Shown: positions 30,542 to 39,860 of the stretch, piece by piece
Layout: each line of letters starts with the position of its first letter
How positions within the stretch are numbered: position 1 is the first letter of the stretch
Source of the DNA: Haloactinopolyspora alba
GTDB taxonomy: Bacteria; Actinomycetota; Actinomycetes; Jiangellales; Jiangellaceae
Direction: 5' to 3'
Assembly (NCBI RefSeq): GCF_003014555.1
Contig: NZ_PYGE01000001.1
Span: forward strand, 124,001-188,000
Length of the DNA stretch: 64,000 nucleotides
Notes under the pieces: generated by a model
Database searches by the model: none
Told to the model about the DNA's origin: nothing
Seen by the model: only the letters and a program-made list of their open reading frames with translations
Translations under genes and position numbers: made by a program

Positions 30542-32373
30542 GTCGTCACCTGCTCACTGGTCGTTGTCGCGGTGGTGCCGGCCTGGGCGGCGAAGGCGTC
30601 GCCGATGCGGGTTTCGACCTCGCGCCGGTTGGTGTCGATCCGGTCGGCGTCGTCGCGGCTGGTCCATGCGGTGAGGTCGAGCATGATCGGGGCGGCGGAG
30701 CGGAGCATGAGCACGCCGGTGCCGAACGGCAGGGTGCGTAGCGCGGCGGTGTCCAGGATGGGGACGCGGCGCAGTGAGGTCTGCCTCGAGCGCGATTTGT
30801 CCCCGCGACCGGTAGAGCGGGACAGGGAGACGGTTTCGTCGTCGCGTTCGCCGATGAGGGTGGCGAGGTCTTGGAGGTCTTTGCTGGTGGAGGCGCCACC
30901 GAGGATGATTTTCGCGATGGCGGATTCCCAGATGGTGTGGGCGGTGTCGTCGCCCCACCCGGCGCGTAGTTGGGCGAGGGATTGGAACACGGCGGTGGTG
31001 ACGAGTCCGGTGCCGCCACCTTCGGACATCAGTGTCGGTAGCGAGTTCAGCGGGACGAGGTTGCCGATCTCGTCGAGGACGAGACTCAACGGCGGGTCGA
31101 GCCGCGCCGCTGGGGCGGCCGCGGCGAGTTTCCGCGCGGTTTCGACCATGTCTTCGATGAACGCGCTGATCAGGGGTGCGGCGTTGCCGGCGCCGGTGGC
31201 GGTGCCAAGCAGGTAGAGGGTGCCGCGGCTGGTGAGGAATTCGGCGGGGTCGAACTGCTCCCCCGGGCCGGGTGAGACGGCGTCGAGCACGTGGGGCGCG
31301 GCGAGTGAGCCGAGGGCTTGGCGCACACCGAGCCAGATCGAGTCGCGGGTGCGCTCATCGGCCGTCGCGGCAGCTTCGAGTGCGGCGGCCCAGCCGGTGG
31401 CCGCTCGTGGGTGGTCGGTGAGCACGCGGACGGCTTCGAGCGCGGCGACTGGGTCGATCGACCACCGGTACAGGTCGGCCGCGCCGCGGTTGTCGAGCGC
31501 GGCGGCGTGCAGCATCCCCCGCAGGGCGGCTTCGGTCTGTCCTTGCCAGAACCCGCCGTTCTCCACGCCTTTGCCGCCGATCTCGCTGGCCGAGGCGAGC
31601 CCGCGGGCGCGGACCATCGCCGTCTGTGCCTCTTCGCAGCCACGGACCGGCGACCAGCGCAGCCCGCCGGGGATGCCGGGCGCGAGCTGTTGCGGGTCGA
31701 ACACCGCCACTGGGCCGACCTGCTGGCGGGCGGTGAGGGTGGCGGTGATGTTGTCCGGGCGGGTGCTGGTGGTCACGACGGCGCCGGGCGCGTCCAGGAT
31801 CATCGGGATCACCAGGTGCAGGCCCTTGCCGGAGCGCGGCGGGCCGAGGATGATCCGCGAGTCCTCAACCGTCGAGTACACGTCGACGCCGCGGGAACAC
31901 CCGAGCCGGTGCCCCACCTCCCCCGGTTGTGGGTTGTCGAGGCTGGGCCGCAGCCGGGACGCGCGGGCCATCAGCGCCGCGCGGCCGGCGACACGGGCGA
32001 CGTCTCGGCGCTCGGCCGTCCCATCCGGGTACCCGGTTCTGGCCCCCGCCGTGCCGCCGTGCCGGCGGCGCCACGCCAGCACCGCTGTGACCACTGTTGC
32101 GACGACGAGCGCGGTGATGATGCCGGTAGCGGACCACACCAGCCCGGCGGCCGGCATCGGCGTACCCCACGCCGCCTCAGGTGCGGCGGGGTGGCGGATT
32201 GCGCCCCACGCACCGCCGGCGGTGAACGGCGGAGCCGGGTGTCCGGTGGCCAGCGCCGACAGGGCGGCGCCGCACCACACCAGCGCAAGCACCAGCCCGG
32301 CGGCGAGGGTGGCGAGGATGAGCGCGATGACGGCGGGCGCGTCGCGGTCACGTTCGGTCGGTTCGCTGGCCAT
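30538..32373 (-). CDS. Type IV coupling protein (VirD4/TraG-like ATPase)
   Basis: The 611-residue protein has two N-terminal transmembrane segments (IALILATLAAGLVLALVW and VWSATGIITALVVATVV). The TraG/VirD4 ATPase domain follows: Walker A GPPRSGKG near residue 177 and Walker B LVLDEIGN near 430. LMSEGGGTGLVTTAVFQSL and FGTGVLMLR continue the family pattern. It should recruit the relaxase-DNA complex and feed it to the T4SS channel. The start is six bases after the VirB4 stop, and the ATG is at 32373. Confidence 0.92.
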   Translation of the reverse strand: MASEPTERDRDAPAVIALILATLAAGLVLALVWCGAALSALATGHPAPPFTAGGAWGAIRHPAAPEAAWGTPMPAAGLVWSATGIITALVVATVVTAVLAWRRRHGGTAGARTGYPDGTAERRDVARVAGRAALMARASRLRPSLDNPQPGEVGHRLGCSRGVDVYSTVEDSRIILGPPRSGKGLHLVIPMILDAPGAVVTTSTRPDNITATLTARQQVGPVAVFDPQQLAPGIPGGLRWSPVRGCEEAQTAMVRARGLASASEIGGKGVENGGFWQGQTEAALRGMLHAAALDNRGAADLYRWSIDPVAALEAVRVLTDHPRAATGWAAALEAAATADERTRDSIWLGVRQALGSLAAPHVLDAVSPGPGEQFDPAEFLTSRGTLYLLGTATGAGNAAPLISAFIEDMVETARKLAAAAPAARLDPPLSLVLDEIGNLVPLNSLPTLMSEGGGTGLVTTAVFQSLAQLRAGWGDDTAHTIWESAIAKIILGGASTSKDLQDLATLIGERDDETVSLSRSTGRGDKSRSRQTSLRRVPILDTAALRTLPFGTGVLMLRSAAPIMLDLTAWTSRDDADRIDTNRREVETRIGDAFAAQAGTTATTTSEQVTT

Positions 32374-32379
32374 CGCCGA

Positions 32380-33951
32380 TCACGCCCCCTCAATCGCGAC
32401 GGGCGCGGGTTCGTCTCTGGTGGCGGCTTCGGAGTTCCTGAACTCACCGGGGTTGGTGTGCATGCGCTGGTCGGTGTTGGTGAGGTTCTTTTCGGCGTCG
32501 GTGAGGTGGTTGTGCACGACGAACGAGCGGTTCCCGACCCGCCAGAGCCCGACGCCGCGGTCCAACCGCGGCAGCATGCCGGCTTCTTGACTGTTGAGGC
32601 CGACGACGTCGGCGGTGGTGCGGATCTGGTCGGCTTTCTGGCGGTAGATGATCCTTGTGGCGGTGTCGGCGATGAGGCCTTCGGCCAGGGCGCGTTGTTC
32701 GCTGCCGGCGTCGCCGACGGCGGAGCCGTCGCTGTAGCGGTGCATGATCGCGACGTTGGAGATCCCGAGACCGCGGGCGAGTTTCCACTGCGACTGCATC
32801 CGCCGCAGCAGCGGCAGTTCGCGCATGATCCGCCACGCCTCGTCGTAGACCATGAACCGCCGCCCACCGTCGGGGTCGCGCACGGCGGCTTCCATCCACG
32901 ACGACGCGCACGTCATGACCAGCGGCATCGCCGGGTTGGACTCGCCGAGCCGGGAGATGTCCACGCTCATCGCCGGCAGGTTCGGGTCGAAGCTGACGGT
33001 CGAGGGCTGGTCGAACATGCCGGCGAGCTCGCCGGAGACCATGACCCCGAGCAGGTGACCGAGTTCGTGCCCGGCCTCACGCAACCGGTCGTAGGTGTCG
33101 AACCCGACCTGCAGCGGCCGTGCCTGGTCCGGCTGGTGCAGCAGGGACACGACGTGCGGCAGCAGCGGGGTGTCGTGGTTCTCGGTGGCGGTGTCCAGCG
33201 CGATCGCCAACGCGGTGTGCTCGGTCGGCGCCAACGAGCGACGGCCCAGCCATTCCGCGAGCGAGCGCAGCAGCTCGAGGCGGTGCGCGCGGACCTCGCG
33301 GGCCCAGTCCTCATCCGACAGCCCCGGTGGGCGCAGCCCTTCGTCGAGCGGGTTGATCCGGTTCGCCATCCCCGGACCCACCGCGATGACGGCCCCACCC
33401 AACGCTTGCACGATCGGTGTCCATTCGCCTTTCACGTCGCCGGGGATGTAGGCGCGGTGCCCACCACACGCACGCGAGCGGATCACCATGGCCTTGAACA
33501 GGGCGGACTTGCCGGACCCGATCTCGCCGACGAGGAAAATGTTCGGGTTGGTCAGCACGCCGGCCTCGTACAGCACCCACGGGTCGAAGAAGAACGACCC
33601 GGACGTGTACACCTCGGTGCCGATCAGCATCCCGTCCGCACCGAGGCCACCTTCGGCCTGGAACACGTACAGACCGCCCAGGTTCCTCGTGGTGGCCCGA
33701 TGCGGCGCGAGACGGAACCGGCGCCGCGTGCGCAGCGCGTGCGGACGCCTCTCCCCCGCCGCGGGCACCTGCCGGCGAACCCGCTCCTCCTCCGCGGTCG
33801 CGGCGCGCCGCGCCGCCGCGTCGGCCACATCGGATTGGCGGGCCTCGCGGGCGAGTTCCCGCTCCGCGGCGACCCGCGCCCGCCGGGCGGACCAGCTCTC
33901 GCGGTTGGGCGTCATCAGCGACGTCGTCGACACGTTGCGTCGGCGGGTCAT
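32380..33951 (-). CDS. VirB4-like conjugation ATPase
   Basis: The 523-residue protein has a long Arg/Ala-rich coiled N-terminus, then the P-loop VGEIGSGKSALFKAM near residue 142. The Walker B RRFMVYDEAWRIM follows near 364, with the downstream RIIYRQKADQI region. It powers pilus or channel assembly. It lacks the N-terminal VirB4 domain, which appears instead as the separate SCO6880-like protein upstream, a split typical for actinobacterial T4SS. The 4-bp overlap with that gene supports joint function. Confidence 0.9.
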   Translation of the reverse strand: MTRRRNVSTTSLMTPNRESWSARRARVAAERELAREARQSDVADAAARRAATAEEERVRRQVPAAGERRPHALRTRRRFRLAPHRATTRNLGGLYVFQAEGGLGADGMLIGTEVYTSGSFFFDPWVLYEAGVLTNPNIFLVGEIGSGKSALFKAMVIRSRACGGHRAYIPGDVKGEWTPIVQALGGAVIAVGPGMANRINPLDEGLRPPGLSDEDWAREVRAHRLELLRSLAEWLGRRSLAPTEHTALAIALDTATENHDTPLLPHVVSLLHQPDQARPLQVGFDTYDRLREAGHELGHLLGVMVSGELAGMFDQPSTVSFDPNLPAMSVDISRLGESNPAMPLVMTCASSWMEAAVRDPDGGRRFMVYDEAWRIMRELPLLRRMQSQWKLARGLGISNVAIMHRYSDGSAVGDAGSEQRALAEGLIADTATRIIYRQKADQIRTTADVVGLNSQEAGMLPRLDRGVGLWRVGNRSFVVHNHLTDAEKNLTNTDQRMHTNPGEFRNSEAATRDEPAPVAIEGA

Positions 33952-35411
33952 CGCAGCCCCCGTCCCAGCGGAAGCGCACCAGCGGTGAACGCCTCGGCCT
34001 GCTCGCCGTACAGCACCCTGAGTTCGCAGTGCGCCTTGGCCGCGGCGGTGGTGATCTGCCCCACGTTGGCGCGCAGCTCGTCCAGCGACCAGGCGGACAC
34101 CACCACGAGCCCGGCGTAGTCCATGTCCCCGGCGCCGGCGGCCAGCTCGACCTCACGGCGCCGCGTGTCGTTCCACTCCCGCCGGTCCGATTCGGTTTCG
34201 ATGACGTCACGCTTGGCGCGCTGACGCGCGTTCGACTCATGATCAACCAGCTCCGCCCGCACCGTGCGGAGCGCTTTCGCCGTCGGCACCGGCCGGAACG
34301 TGGTGGACACCGTGCGGCGCACGCCGGAGGTGAGCAACAGCGGCCACAGGAAGTTCACCGGCACCTCCAGCCGCGGCCACTCGGCCACCCACAGCACGCA
34401 GTGGAACGCCGAATCCGCGCGCAGATGGTCCCACTCCTCCTCAACGGCCACCGGCCCGGCACGCTCCAGCGCAGTCCCGACCCCCGTCTTGGCGATCTGC
34501 GCGAGCGCGGCCGGGTCGTACGCGCCGCGCAACACCCCCGCCATCGCGGTGCTGTCCAGGCACCCGTCCGGGCGCACGTCCATCCCCGACAGCCGCGAGG
34601 TGAGCATCCCGACCTGCTGGGCCAGCACCTCCGCCGCCCCAGCCACACCACCACCAGCGTCCTTGACCGCCCGCCCAGCGGCGCGGATGTCCAGGACCAG
34701 CGTGATGGTGGTCTCGTGGCGCTCCGAAACCGGCGTCGCCGCAGCAAGCAGCTGCTTGTACGAGGCGACCTCCCACGAATCGTCGTCGCGGCCGTGGGCG
34801 CGCCAGTACGCCTCGGCCGCCACACCCGATTCCGGCAGCGTGCGCTCCAGCACCTGCACCCGCATGATGCCCGAGTCCGACGTGCAGAACTCCGACAGCA
34901 ACGCCCCCCACGCGTCCGCACGGCGGTCCTGCTCGGCCGGCTCGGCCAGCGTCCACGCCCCCGGAATCACCCGAAGCGTCGCGGTGAGGGTTTTGGCGTG
35001 CGGGTCGTGCACCATCACCGCACCGGTCGCGTCGTGCACCACCCGGCGCAACCTGGCCGCAGTGCCCGGCAGCGCCAACGTCCCATCCGGGCGCGGTTTG
35101 CTCTGTTGCTTGCGGAATGATGCCTGGCGGGCGCGGCGTCGGCGCTGAAACGACACCACGATCGGCAGCCAGTCCGCCAGCTTGCGGCCCTTCACGCTGA
35201 CGAACGCCAGCACCAGCGGCGGCACCCACGCCGGCGACGTCGCCACCGCCAGGGCAAACTGGCCCACATACAGACTCGGCACCAACACCAACAGCGCCAA
35301 GCCCACCCAGATCAACTGCGGCACATGCAGCCCCAGCAGCACACCCCGCTGCGGGCGCCGCCCAAACTGCACCCGCCGCTCCACCGGGCGGTCAGCCGTG
35401 TCGGTCGTCAC
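33948..35411 (-). CDS. SCO6880-family T4SS protein (PrgI-like, split VirB4 N-domain)
   Basis: The 487-residue protein has a PrgI-like start with two adjacent transmembrane helices (LIWVGLALLVLVPSLYVGQFALAV split by a short turn). A long cytoplasmic part resembles SCO6880 of Streptomyces (GTLALPGTAARLRRVVHD, LERTLPESGVAAEAYW). It has no P-loop. It probably anchors the VirB4-like ATPase to the membrane. It starts at 35411 and lies 46 bp from the pilin-like gene upstream. Confidence 0.85.
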   Translation of the reverse strand: MTTDTADRPVERRVQFGRRPQRGVLLGLHVPQLIWVGLALLVLVPSLYVGQFALAVATSPAWVPPLVLAFVSVKGRKLADWLPIVVSFQRRRRARQASFRKQQSKPRPDGTLALPGTAARLRRVVHDATGAVMVHDPHAKTLTATLRVIPGAWTLAEPAEQDRRADAWGALLSEFCTSDSGIMRVQVLERTLPESGVAAEAYWRAHGRDDDSWEVASYKQLLAAATPVSERHETTITLVLDIRAAGRAVKDAGGGVAGAAEVLAQQVGMLTSRLSGMDVRPDGCLDSTAMAGVLRGAYDPAALAQIAKTGVGTALERAGPVAVEEEWDHLRADSAFHCVLWVAEWPRLEVPVNFLWPLLLTSGVRRTVSTTFRPVPTAKALRTVRAELVDHESNARQRAKRDVIETESDRREWNDTRRREVELAAGAGDMDYAGLVVVSAWSLDELRANVGQITTAAAKAHCELRVLYGEQAEAFTAGALPLGRGLR

Positions 35412-35457
35412 TGATCGTCACCTCCACTCATCTCGTTCGTGTCTGGTGGCGTGGGGG

Positions 35458-35805
35458 TCAGATGGTGGCGCCGGTGTCGGCGAAGAACGCGATGATCGCG
35501 TTCGCGCCGCCCAGCACGATCGCGCCGAGAGCGGCGTAGAGCACGCCCGTCTTCGACTGATCAGCCATGCCGCCACGGTTGGTGACCTTCGCGAACCCGA
35601 GTGCGGCCGCGGACACGACCAGGGCCGCGACCGCGGCGACCAGTCCCCAGGCGACCAGCGCGCCCACGATGTCTTTAAGCACTCCGAGGCCGGGCAGACC
35701 GGTCGTGTTTGGGGTGATGCCGGGGTTCGTGCCGGCGTTGGTGCCGGGTTCCTTGCCCGGTCCGGCCTGGATGTCGACGGCCAGTGCGGTGAGCTTCTGC
35801 AACAT
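35458..35805 (-). CDS. DUF6112 pilin-like membrane protein (VirB2 analogue)
   Basis: The 115-residue protein has two transmembrane helices (IVGALVAWGLVAAVAALVVSA, and VLYAALGAIVLGGANAIIAFF) joined by a short basic loop. A low-complexity Gly/Thr/Asn segment precedes them. Size and topology match VirB2-type pilins and the DUF6112 family found beside SCO6880-like genes. It is the first gene of the operon running down to 29515 and follows a leader-motif copy by 50 bp. Confidence 0.8.
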   Translation of the reverse strand: MLQKLTALAVDIQAGPGKEPGTNAGTNPGITPNTTGLPGLGVLKDIVGALVAWGLVAAVAALVVSAAALGFAKVTNRGGMADQSKTGVLYAALGAIVLGGANAIIAFFADTGATI

Positions 35806-35855
35806 CTCCGGTTCCCTTTCCGTTGAGCCAGTGCGACCCCGGGTACGGGGCGCCG

Positions 35856-35886
35856 TATACCTGTTGGGTGGCCACGTCCGCGCACA
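35856..35886 (-). promoter_or_regulatory. ICE leader motif, copy 7 (pilin/T4SS operon)
   Basis: Toward the gene: TGTGCGC, 9-bp spacer, CACCC, then AACAGGTATAC, where the GTGA box is poor. It lies 50 bp before the pilin-like start. TATAC directly after the motif could serve as a -10. Confidence 0.55.
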
Positions 35887-35965
35887 CATCAGCCCGCGGA
35901 ACGCAAAGAGGCCGGTGAGGACGCGTGAATCCGCATCCGTCACCGGCCCTGAACATTTCGGGCGG

Positions 35966-36322
35966 CTATCCGACAGGTGGCTCCTGCCCGGACGTGGCGG
36001 AGTGCAGCCGGGCGGCCTTGGTGACGGCGGCGGTGAGGGCTTGGGCGATGTCGGTGGCGCGGGTGGTGTTCAGCTTCAGCGCGAGGTCGTCGCTGCGGGC
36101 GGTGGTCGAGGTCAGCTCGACCCGGATGGGCTCGCCGGGCCGGTCGCGCTGCACGAGGTTCACACCGAGGTGCCCGTCCTCGCGCACGGCACCAGGCACG
36201 GTGTACAGGTATTGGCGGTGGGTCGGGTGTGGGCCGGTCTCGTCGCACCAGCCGATCGGGCACGCGATGTCGTGGTCGAGGACCGTCTCCGGCCGGGCGG
36301 GACTTGCCGTGGTGGTGAGCAT
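35966..36322 (-). CDS. Hypothetical T4SS-region protein
   Basis: The 118-residue protein contains CPIGWCDETGPHPTHRQYL near residues 21-39, a strand-rich middle (LGVNLVQRDRPGEPIRVEL) and a helical tail. It resembles small proteins common on actinobacterial mobile elements whose function is unknown. GGGAGG precedes the ATG at 36322, and 14 bp separate it from the hydrolase stop. It is the last gene of the operon that begins at 39625. Confidence 0.65.
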   Translation of the reverse strand: MLTTTASPARPETVLDHDIACPIGWCDETGPHPTHRQYLYTVPGAVREDGHLGVNLVQRDRPGEPIRVELTSTTARSDDLALKLNTTRATDIAQALTAAVTKAARLHSATSGQEPPVG

Positions 36323-36336
36323 CAAGGGCCTCCCTG

Positions 36337-37362
36337 TCAGTAGATCGGTGGTGCCCAGCCCGCGTAGGGCAGCTTCCAGGCGCCGTCGGTGAATTCGGTG
36401 GTGTCGACGATGTAGACGCCGCCTTGGCGTCCGGTCTGTTCGTCGAGGATGTCGTTGCTGATGGCCTTGCCGTTGCCGAGGTAGACGGCGACGTGGCCCC
36501 AGGGTTGGTTGGTGTAGAACAGCAGCGCACCCGGTGGTGGCGGGGAGCCGTCGGTGACGGCGACGCCGGAGGCGGTGTAGGCCTGCCACTGGTCGAGCGC
36601 GGAGATGTGCCCGGAGTGCGCGTGCCCGTGCACCCGTGCGGCGAGCTGTGCGCAGAGGAGGTAGTAGCTGGTGGCGCCGTAGAACGGGTCCGGCAGCCCG
36701 GCCTCGCTGGCGTCGGCGAACGCCTGCGCCCGCGCTCGTAGCGCGGCTGGGTCGTCGACGAGCGGCGGTGGGTCCTCTCCTACCGGCTTGTCGGGCTCCC
36801 CGTCGTCCGGGTCGCAGCCGTTGTCCGGCGGCGGGGTGCCGGTGATGTCGGCGAGCCACGTCCAGGCGTCGTCTTCCCACTTGGCGTACGCGTCCGGATA
36901 GGCACTGACCTGCACCGCCTGCGCGGCCTCGGTGAGGGGCATGTTCTGCCAGCCGGGAATGTCGAGCAGCCCGGGCTGCTCACCGGCGCCGCCGGTGTAG
37001 AAGAACTTCGCCGCGGTCGGTGGGTGGGTGCGTTCGCCGAAGCTGCCCCAGGGTTCGCGTTGCTGGAACAGCCCGACCGAGTCCCGGTCGCCGTGGTCGA
37101 GGTTACGCAGCATCGACTCCTGCGCCGCGGTCGCCAACGCCACTGCCAGACCGAACTCCGGCACGTCGTGCCGCTCGCCCACGGCGACGATGGTGCGTGC
37201 GTGCGCGGACTGGTGCTCGTCCAGCTCGGCGACCGGCGCCGTGTCGTCCGGTGGGCACGGCTGGTCTTCCTGCGCGCCGCCGCGGCCGGCGCCGGCGAAC
37301 ACCAGCCCGACCGCGGCCATACCGACCACGGCGAACGGAAACCCGACAGCGAGTTTCTTCAT
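36337..37362 (-). CDS. T4SS peptidoglycan hydrolase (lysozyme-like plus NlpC/P60-like)
   Basis: The 341-residue secreted protein has a signal segment (FPFAVVGMAAVGLVFAG). A lysozyme-like domain follows with the catalytic-Glu region VALATAAQESMLRNLDHGD and SVGLFQQRE. The C-terminal part is an NlpC/P60-like cysteine hydrolase domain (YYLLCAQLAAR with the Cys; HVAVYLGNGKAISND with the His). It should open the cell wall for the conjugation channel, as VirB1-type enzymes do. The ATG overlaps the stop of the TrbL-like gene (TGATG). Confidence 0.85.
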   Translation of the reverse strand: MKKLAVGFPFAVVGMAAVGLVFAGAGRGGAQEDQPCPPDDTAPVAELDEHQSAHARTIVAVGERHDVPEFGLAVALATAAQESMLRNLDHGDRDSVGLFQQREPWGSFGERTHPPTAAKFFYTGGAGEQPGLLDIPGWQNMPLTEAAQAVQVSAYPDAYAKWEDDAWTWLADITGTPPPDNGCDPDDGEPDKPVGEDPPPLVDDPAALRARAQAFADASEAGLPDPFYGATSYYLLCAQLAARVHGHAHSGHISALDQWQAYTASGVAVTDGSPPPPGALLFYTNQPWGHVAVYLGNGKAISNDILDEQTGRQGGVYIVDTTEFTDGAWKLPYAGWAPPIY

Positions 37363-38906
37363 CAGCTGCCCCCAGACTCGTCCCGGCGGGTCAGGTCCGG
37401 GCCACCACGCTCAGCTGACGGAGGTGGAGACGACGGTGCAGACGGTGCCGGACCGCTGCCGGCGGCGCCCTGCGAGGAGCCCGACGCCGGCGACGGCGTA
37501 GGCCCGGCCGGCGCCAGCACGCGGGGCTCAGCACCGCCACCAGCCGCCGCCGTCCCGTTCCCCGTGGCGCCGGCACCCGAGGTGCCGTTCCCTGCGGTCG
37601 CCGTTCCAGTGGCGCCGGACGCGCCCGAGGACGATGCACCGGCCCCGGACGTGGCCGGTTCGGCGCGGTTCGACGTCGGCCCCGTGGGGCTCGTGGCCGC
37701 GTCGTCACGAGACGAGGCACCCGCCGCCCCGCCGCCCCCGGCCGCGGCACCAGCGGCTCCACCCGCAGTCCCGGAAGCTGCGGCTGGATCGGGCTGCGGT
37801 GTCGAGCGCTGCCCGCCACCGGACGAGCCTCCCGACCCGCCACCAGAGCTGCTGCCGCCGGAGCCACCGGCGCCACCGCCTCCGCTGCGGGCGTTCATGA
37901 TCTGTGCGGGGTTCGCGCGTCCGGCGACCTCACGCCCACGGCTGGCCGCCGCCGTCCCCGCGCCGTGCAGGGATCCCGCTTCGATCTCGTCGCCGAGGAA
38001 GCTCATGAACTTGAAACACGCCACCGGCACGAGCGCGGCGAGCAGCAACATCAGGGTGGAGGTGAGCAGCACACCCACGATCCCGGCGCCGTCGTCACCG
38101 AAGCTGAGGCTTTCCAGGCCGGACACGCCGAGCCCGAACACGATCATCACGGCGAGCTTGGTGAAGATCAGCGCGACGACGAGACTGACCCATTTCTTGA
38201 ACCAGCCATGGGTCTTCTCCCACGCCAGCCCCATGATCGCCAACGGGCCCAGGACGACGGCGATGTCGAGCAGCATGGTGCGCACCAGCAGCGCCGCGAA
38301 CACCGCGAGCGAACCGAACACCAGGAAGATCCCGAACACGATGAACCCGAACGCACCCGCCACGATCGACCCGCCACCGAGCAGGGCATAGTTCGCTTCC
38401 TGGCCGGGGACGGCGTCAGCACTTTCCAGCACGCTGGACAGGACCGTGGTGAACCGGTCCCCGACGCCGTCGAGGTCGCCGAACGTGATCGCGGTCAGAT
38501 CCTCCGACAGGCCGTCCACGGCGGTGGTGAGCAGGTGGATGATCGGCAGCGACGCGGCCGTGCCGAGCACCGCCGTGCCGGCCAGCGCGACCGACTTCCC
38601 GATGCCGGCGGTGCTGCGGTTGCGCAGCATCACCGTCATGACCTGGATGGCCAGGAACCCGACGGTGATCGGCAACGCGATCCCGAACACGCGCCCGGCC
38701 CACTCGTAGACGAACCCGGCGTCGGTGTGCGGGCTCGTGGTGGTGGTGATGAGGTTCCAGATCCACGACATCAGTGACATCGCGAACCCGAAGATCGCGC
38801 CTGCTGCGGCGGTGACCATGTCCTTGAACCAGCCGCTGGGGCCTTCGAGGATGGTGCAGCCACTCCCGACGACGGGGACGTCGCACACATCGAACATCGG
38901 TGTCAT
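37362..38906 (-). CDS. TrbL/VirB6-like polytopic T4SS membrane protein
   Basis: The 514-residue protein has about six to eight transmembrane helices between residues 25 and 300 (AAAGAIFGFAMSLMSWIW, ITVGFLAIQVMTVML, AGAFGFIVFGIFLVFGSL, LVVALIFTKLAVMIVFGLGV, TLMLLLAALVPVACF). A tail of about 180 residues rich in Gly, Ser, Ala and Pro follows. This is the VirB6/TrbL architecture that forms the inner-membrane channel. GGAGG lies seven bases before the ATG at 38906, and ATGA overlaps the upstream stop. Confidence 0.85.
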   Translation of the reverse strand: MTPMFDVCDVPVVGSGCTILEGPSGWFKDMVTAAAGAIFGFAMSLMSWIWNLITTTTSPHTDAGFVYEWAGRVFGIALPITVGFLAIQVMTVMLRNRSTAGIGKSVALAGTAVLGTAASLPIIHLLTTAVDGLSEDLTAITFGDLDGVGDRFTTVLSSVLESADAVPGQEANYALLGGGSIVAGAFGFIVFGIFLVFGSLAVFAALLVRTMLLDIAVVLGPLAIMGLAWEKTHGWFKKWVSLVVALIFTKLAVMIVFGLGVSGLESLSFGDDGAGIVGVLLTSTLMLLLAALVPVACFKFMSFLGDEIEAGSLHGAGTAAASRGREVAGRANPAQIMNARSGGGGAGGSGGSSSGGGSGGSSGGGQRSTPQPDPAAASGTAGGAAGAAAGGGGAAGASSRDDAATSPTGPTSNRAEPATSGAGASSSGASGATGTATAGNGTSGAGATGNGTAAAGGGAEPRVLAPAGPTPSPASGSSQGAAGSGPAPSAPSSPPPSAERGGPDLTRRDESGGS

Positions 38907-39625
38907 CGGATGACCTCCTGCGGGATGCTCACCAGCGCACACGTCCCGCCGTCCGGGCAGTAGGCGATGACCGTGATCAGCCGCGGCGTCGACGACGTCG
39001 CCGGTTTGCCGTTCTCGCCGACGAACCTGGTGGTCTGGGTGCCCGCCACGGTTCGGACCGCGTACCCGTCCGGGATCTCGTCACGTGCACCGTCGACCGC
39101 GTCCGGCTCCCACACATGCTCGACGGTGAACGTGTTCACCTGGCCGTGGTCACGCTGGCGCAGCCACTGATACTCATCCGGCAACGCCGAGGTGATGACC
39201 GGTTCGACCCGGTCGCGAGACTCGCCCACCGCCTCGTCGGTAACCTCACCCAGCAACACGGCCAGGTAGTCATCACGGGCGTGATCGCGCGGGTTCGTGC
39301 CCAGCACAATCCGCGCGATACTCGCCGCGTACTCCTCCGGCGACGACGTATCCGCTGGGCGCTTCAACCGCGACCCGGGGCCGGTCGTCGCCGACGGCTC
39401 CGGCGACGACGACCGGCTCGGCGCAGGTGTCGGGTCCGGCCCCGTCGGCGCACCACTCGTCCGTGCGGCCTTGCCCGGCGCGTCGTCACCGGTAGGGCTT
39501 CCGGCAGTCGGCCCGTCGCTGAGCCAGCCCAACACCAGCACCACAAGCAGCGCGGCGGCGCCTGCGCCGACCCCCCACTTGGCAGTCCCCGACTGTTCCG
39601 TCCACCGTTGCCGAACGCCGTTCAT
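38903..39625 (-). CDS. Single-pass T4SS protein (VirB8/TcpC-like)
   Basis: The 240-residue protein has a short cytoplasmic N-terminus, one transmembrane helix (GAGAAALLVVLVLGWL), a Pro/Ser-rich linker and an extracellular alpha/beta domain (EEYAASIARIVLGTNPRDHA, ending with ITVIAYCPDGGTCALVSIP). The topology matches VirB8/TcpC scaffold proteins; sequence identity to them is not evident, so the call rests on position and architecture. It is first in the operon with TGGGAGG before the ATG and a leader motif 28 bp upstream. Confidence 0.65.
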   Translation of the reverse strand: MNGVRQRWTEQSGTAKWGVGAGAAALLVVLVLGWLSDGPTAGSPTGDDAPGKAARTSGAPTGPDPTPAPSRSSSPEPSATTGPGSRLKRPADTSSPEEYAASIARIVLGTNPRDHARDDYLAVLLGEVTDEAVGESRDRVEPVITSALPDEYQWLRQRDHGQVNTFTVEHVWEPDAVDGARDEIPDGYAVRTVAGTQTTRFVGENGKPATSSTPRLITVIAYCPDGGTCALVSIPQEVIR

Positions 39626-39653
39626 CGCATGCCTCCCAGTCAGTCGAATCCGT

Positions 39654-39684
39654 CTCACTGGGTGGGTGGGCCGAACCGCGCACA
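39654..39684 (-). promoter_or_regulatory. ICE leader motif, copy 8 (T4SS operon 2)
   Basis: Toward the gene: TGTGCGC, 9-bp spacer, CACCC, ACCCA, GTGAG. It lies 28 bp before the ATG at 39625, with TCGACTGACTGGGAGG in between exactly as at 25406. Confidence 0.62.
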
Positions 39685-39860
39685 CGAGGCCGCGGCGCGT
39701 GATGATCTGTTCGTCCCATGACCTGATCTAGATGGGCCGACCTGGTGTGCCGGTATTTCCGCGCTGCCGTGTCGTGGATTGCCGGTATTTCGTGCACGCG
39801 GCGGCGACGGTAGGCGGTGCTCGGACGGGCGTATTCGACGCATCAGCGTTCGGCCCTACA

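Noticed and set aside
31318-34119. Plus-strand open frame of 933 codons
   Set aside because: It is antisense to the VirD4 and VirB4 genes, with Gly/Arg/His-rich composition and no domain.
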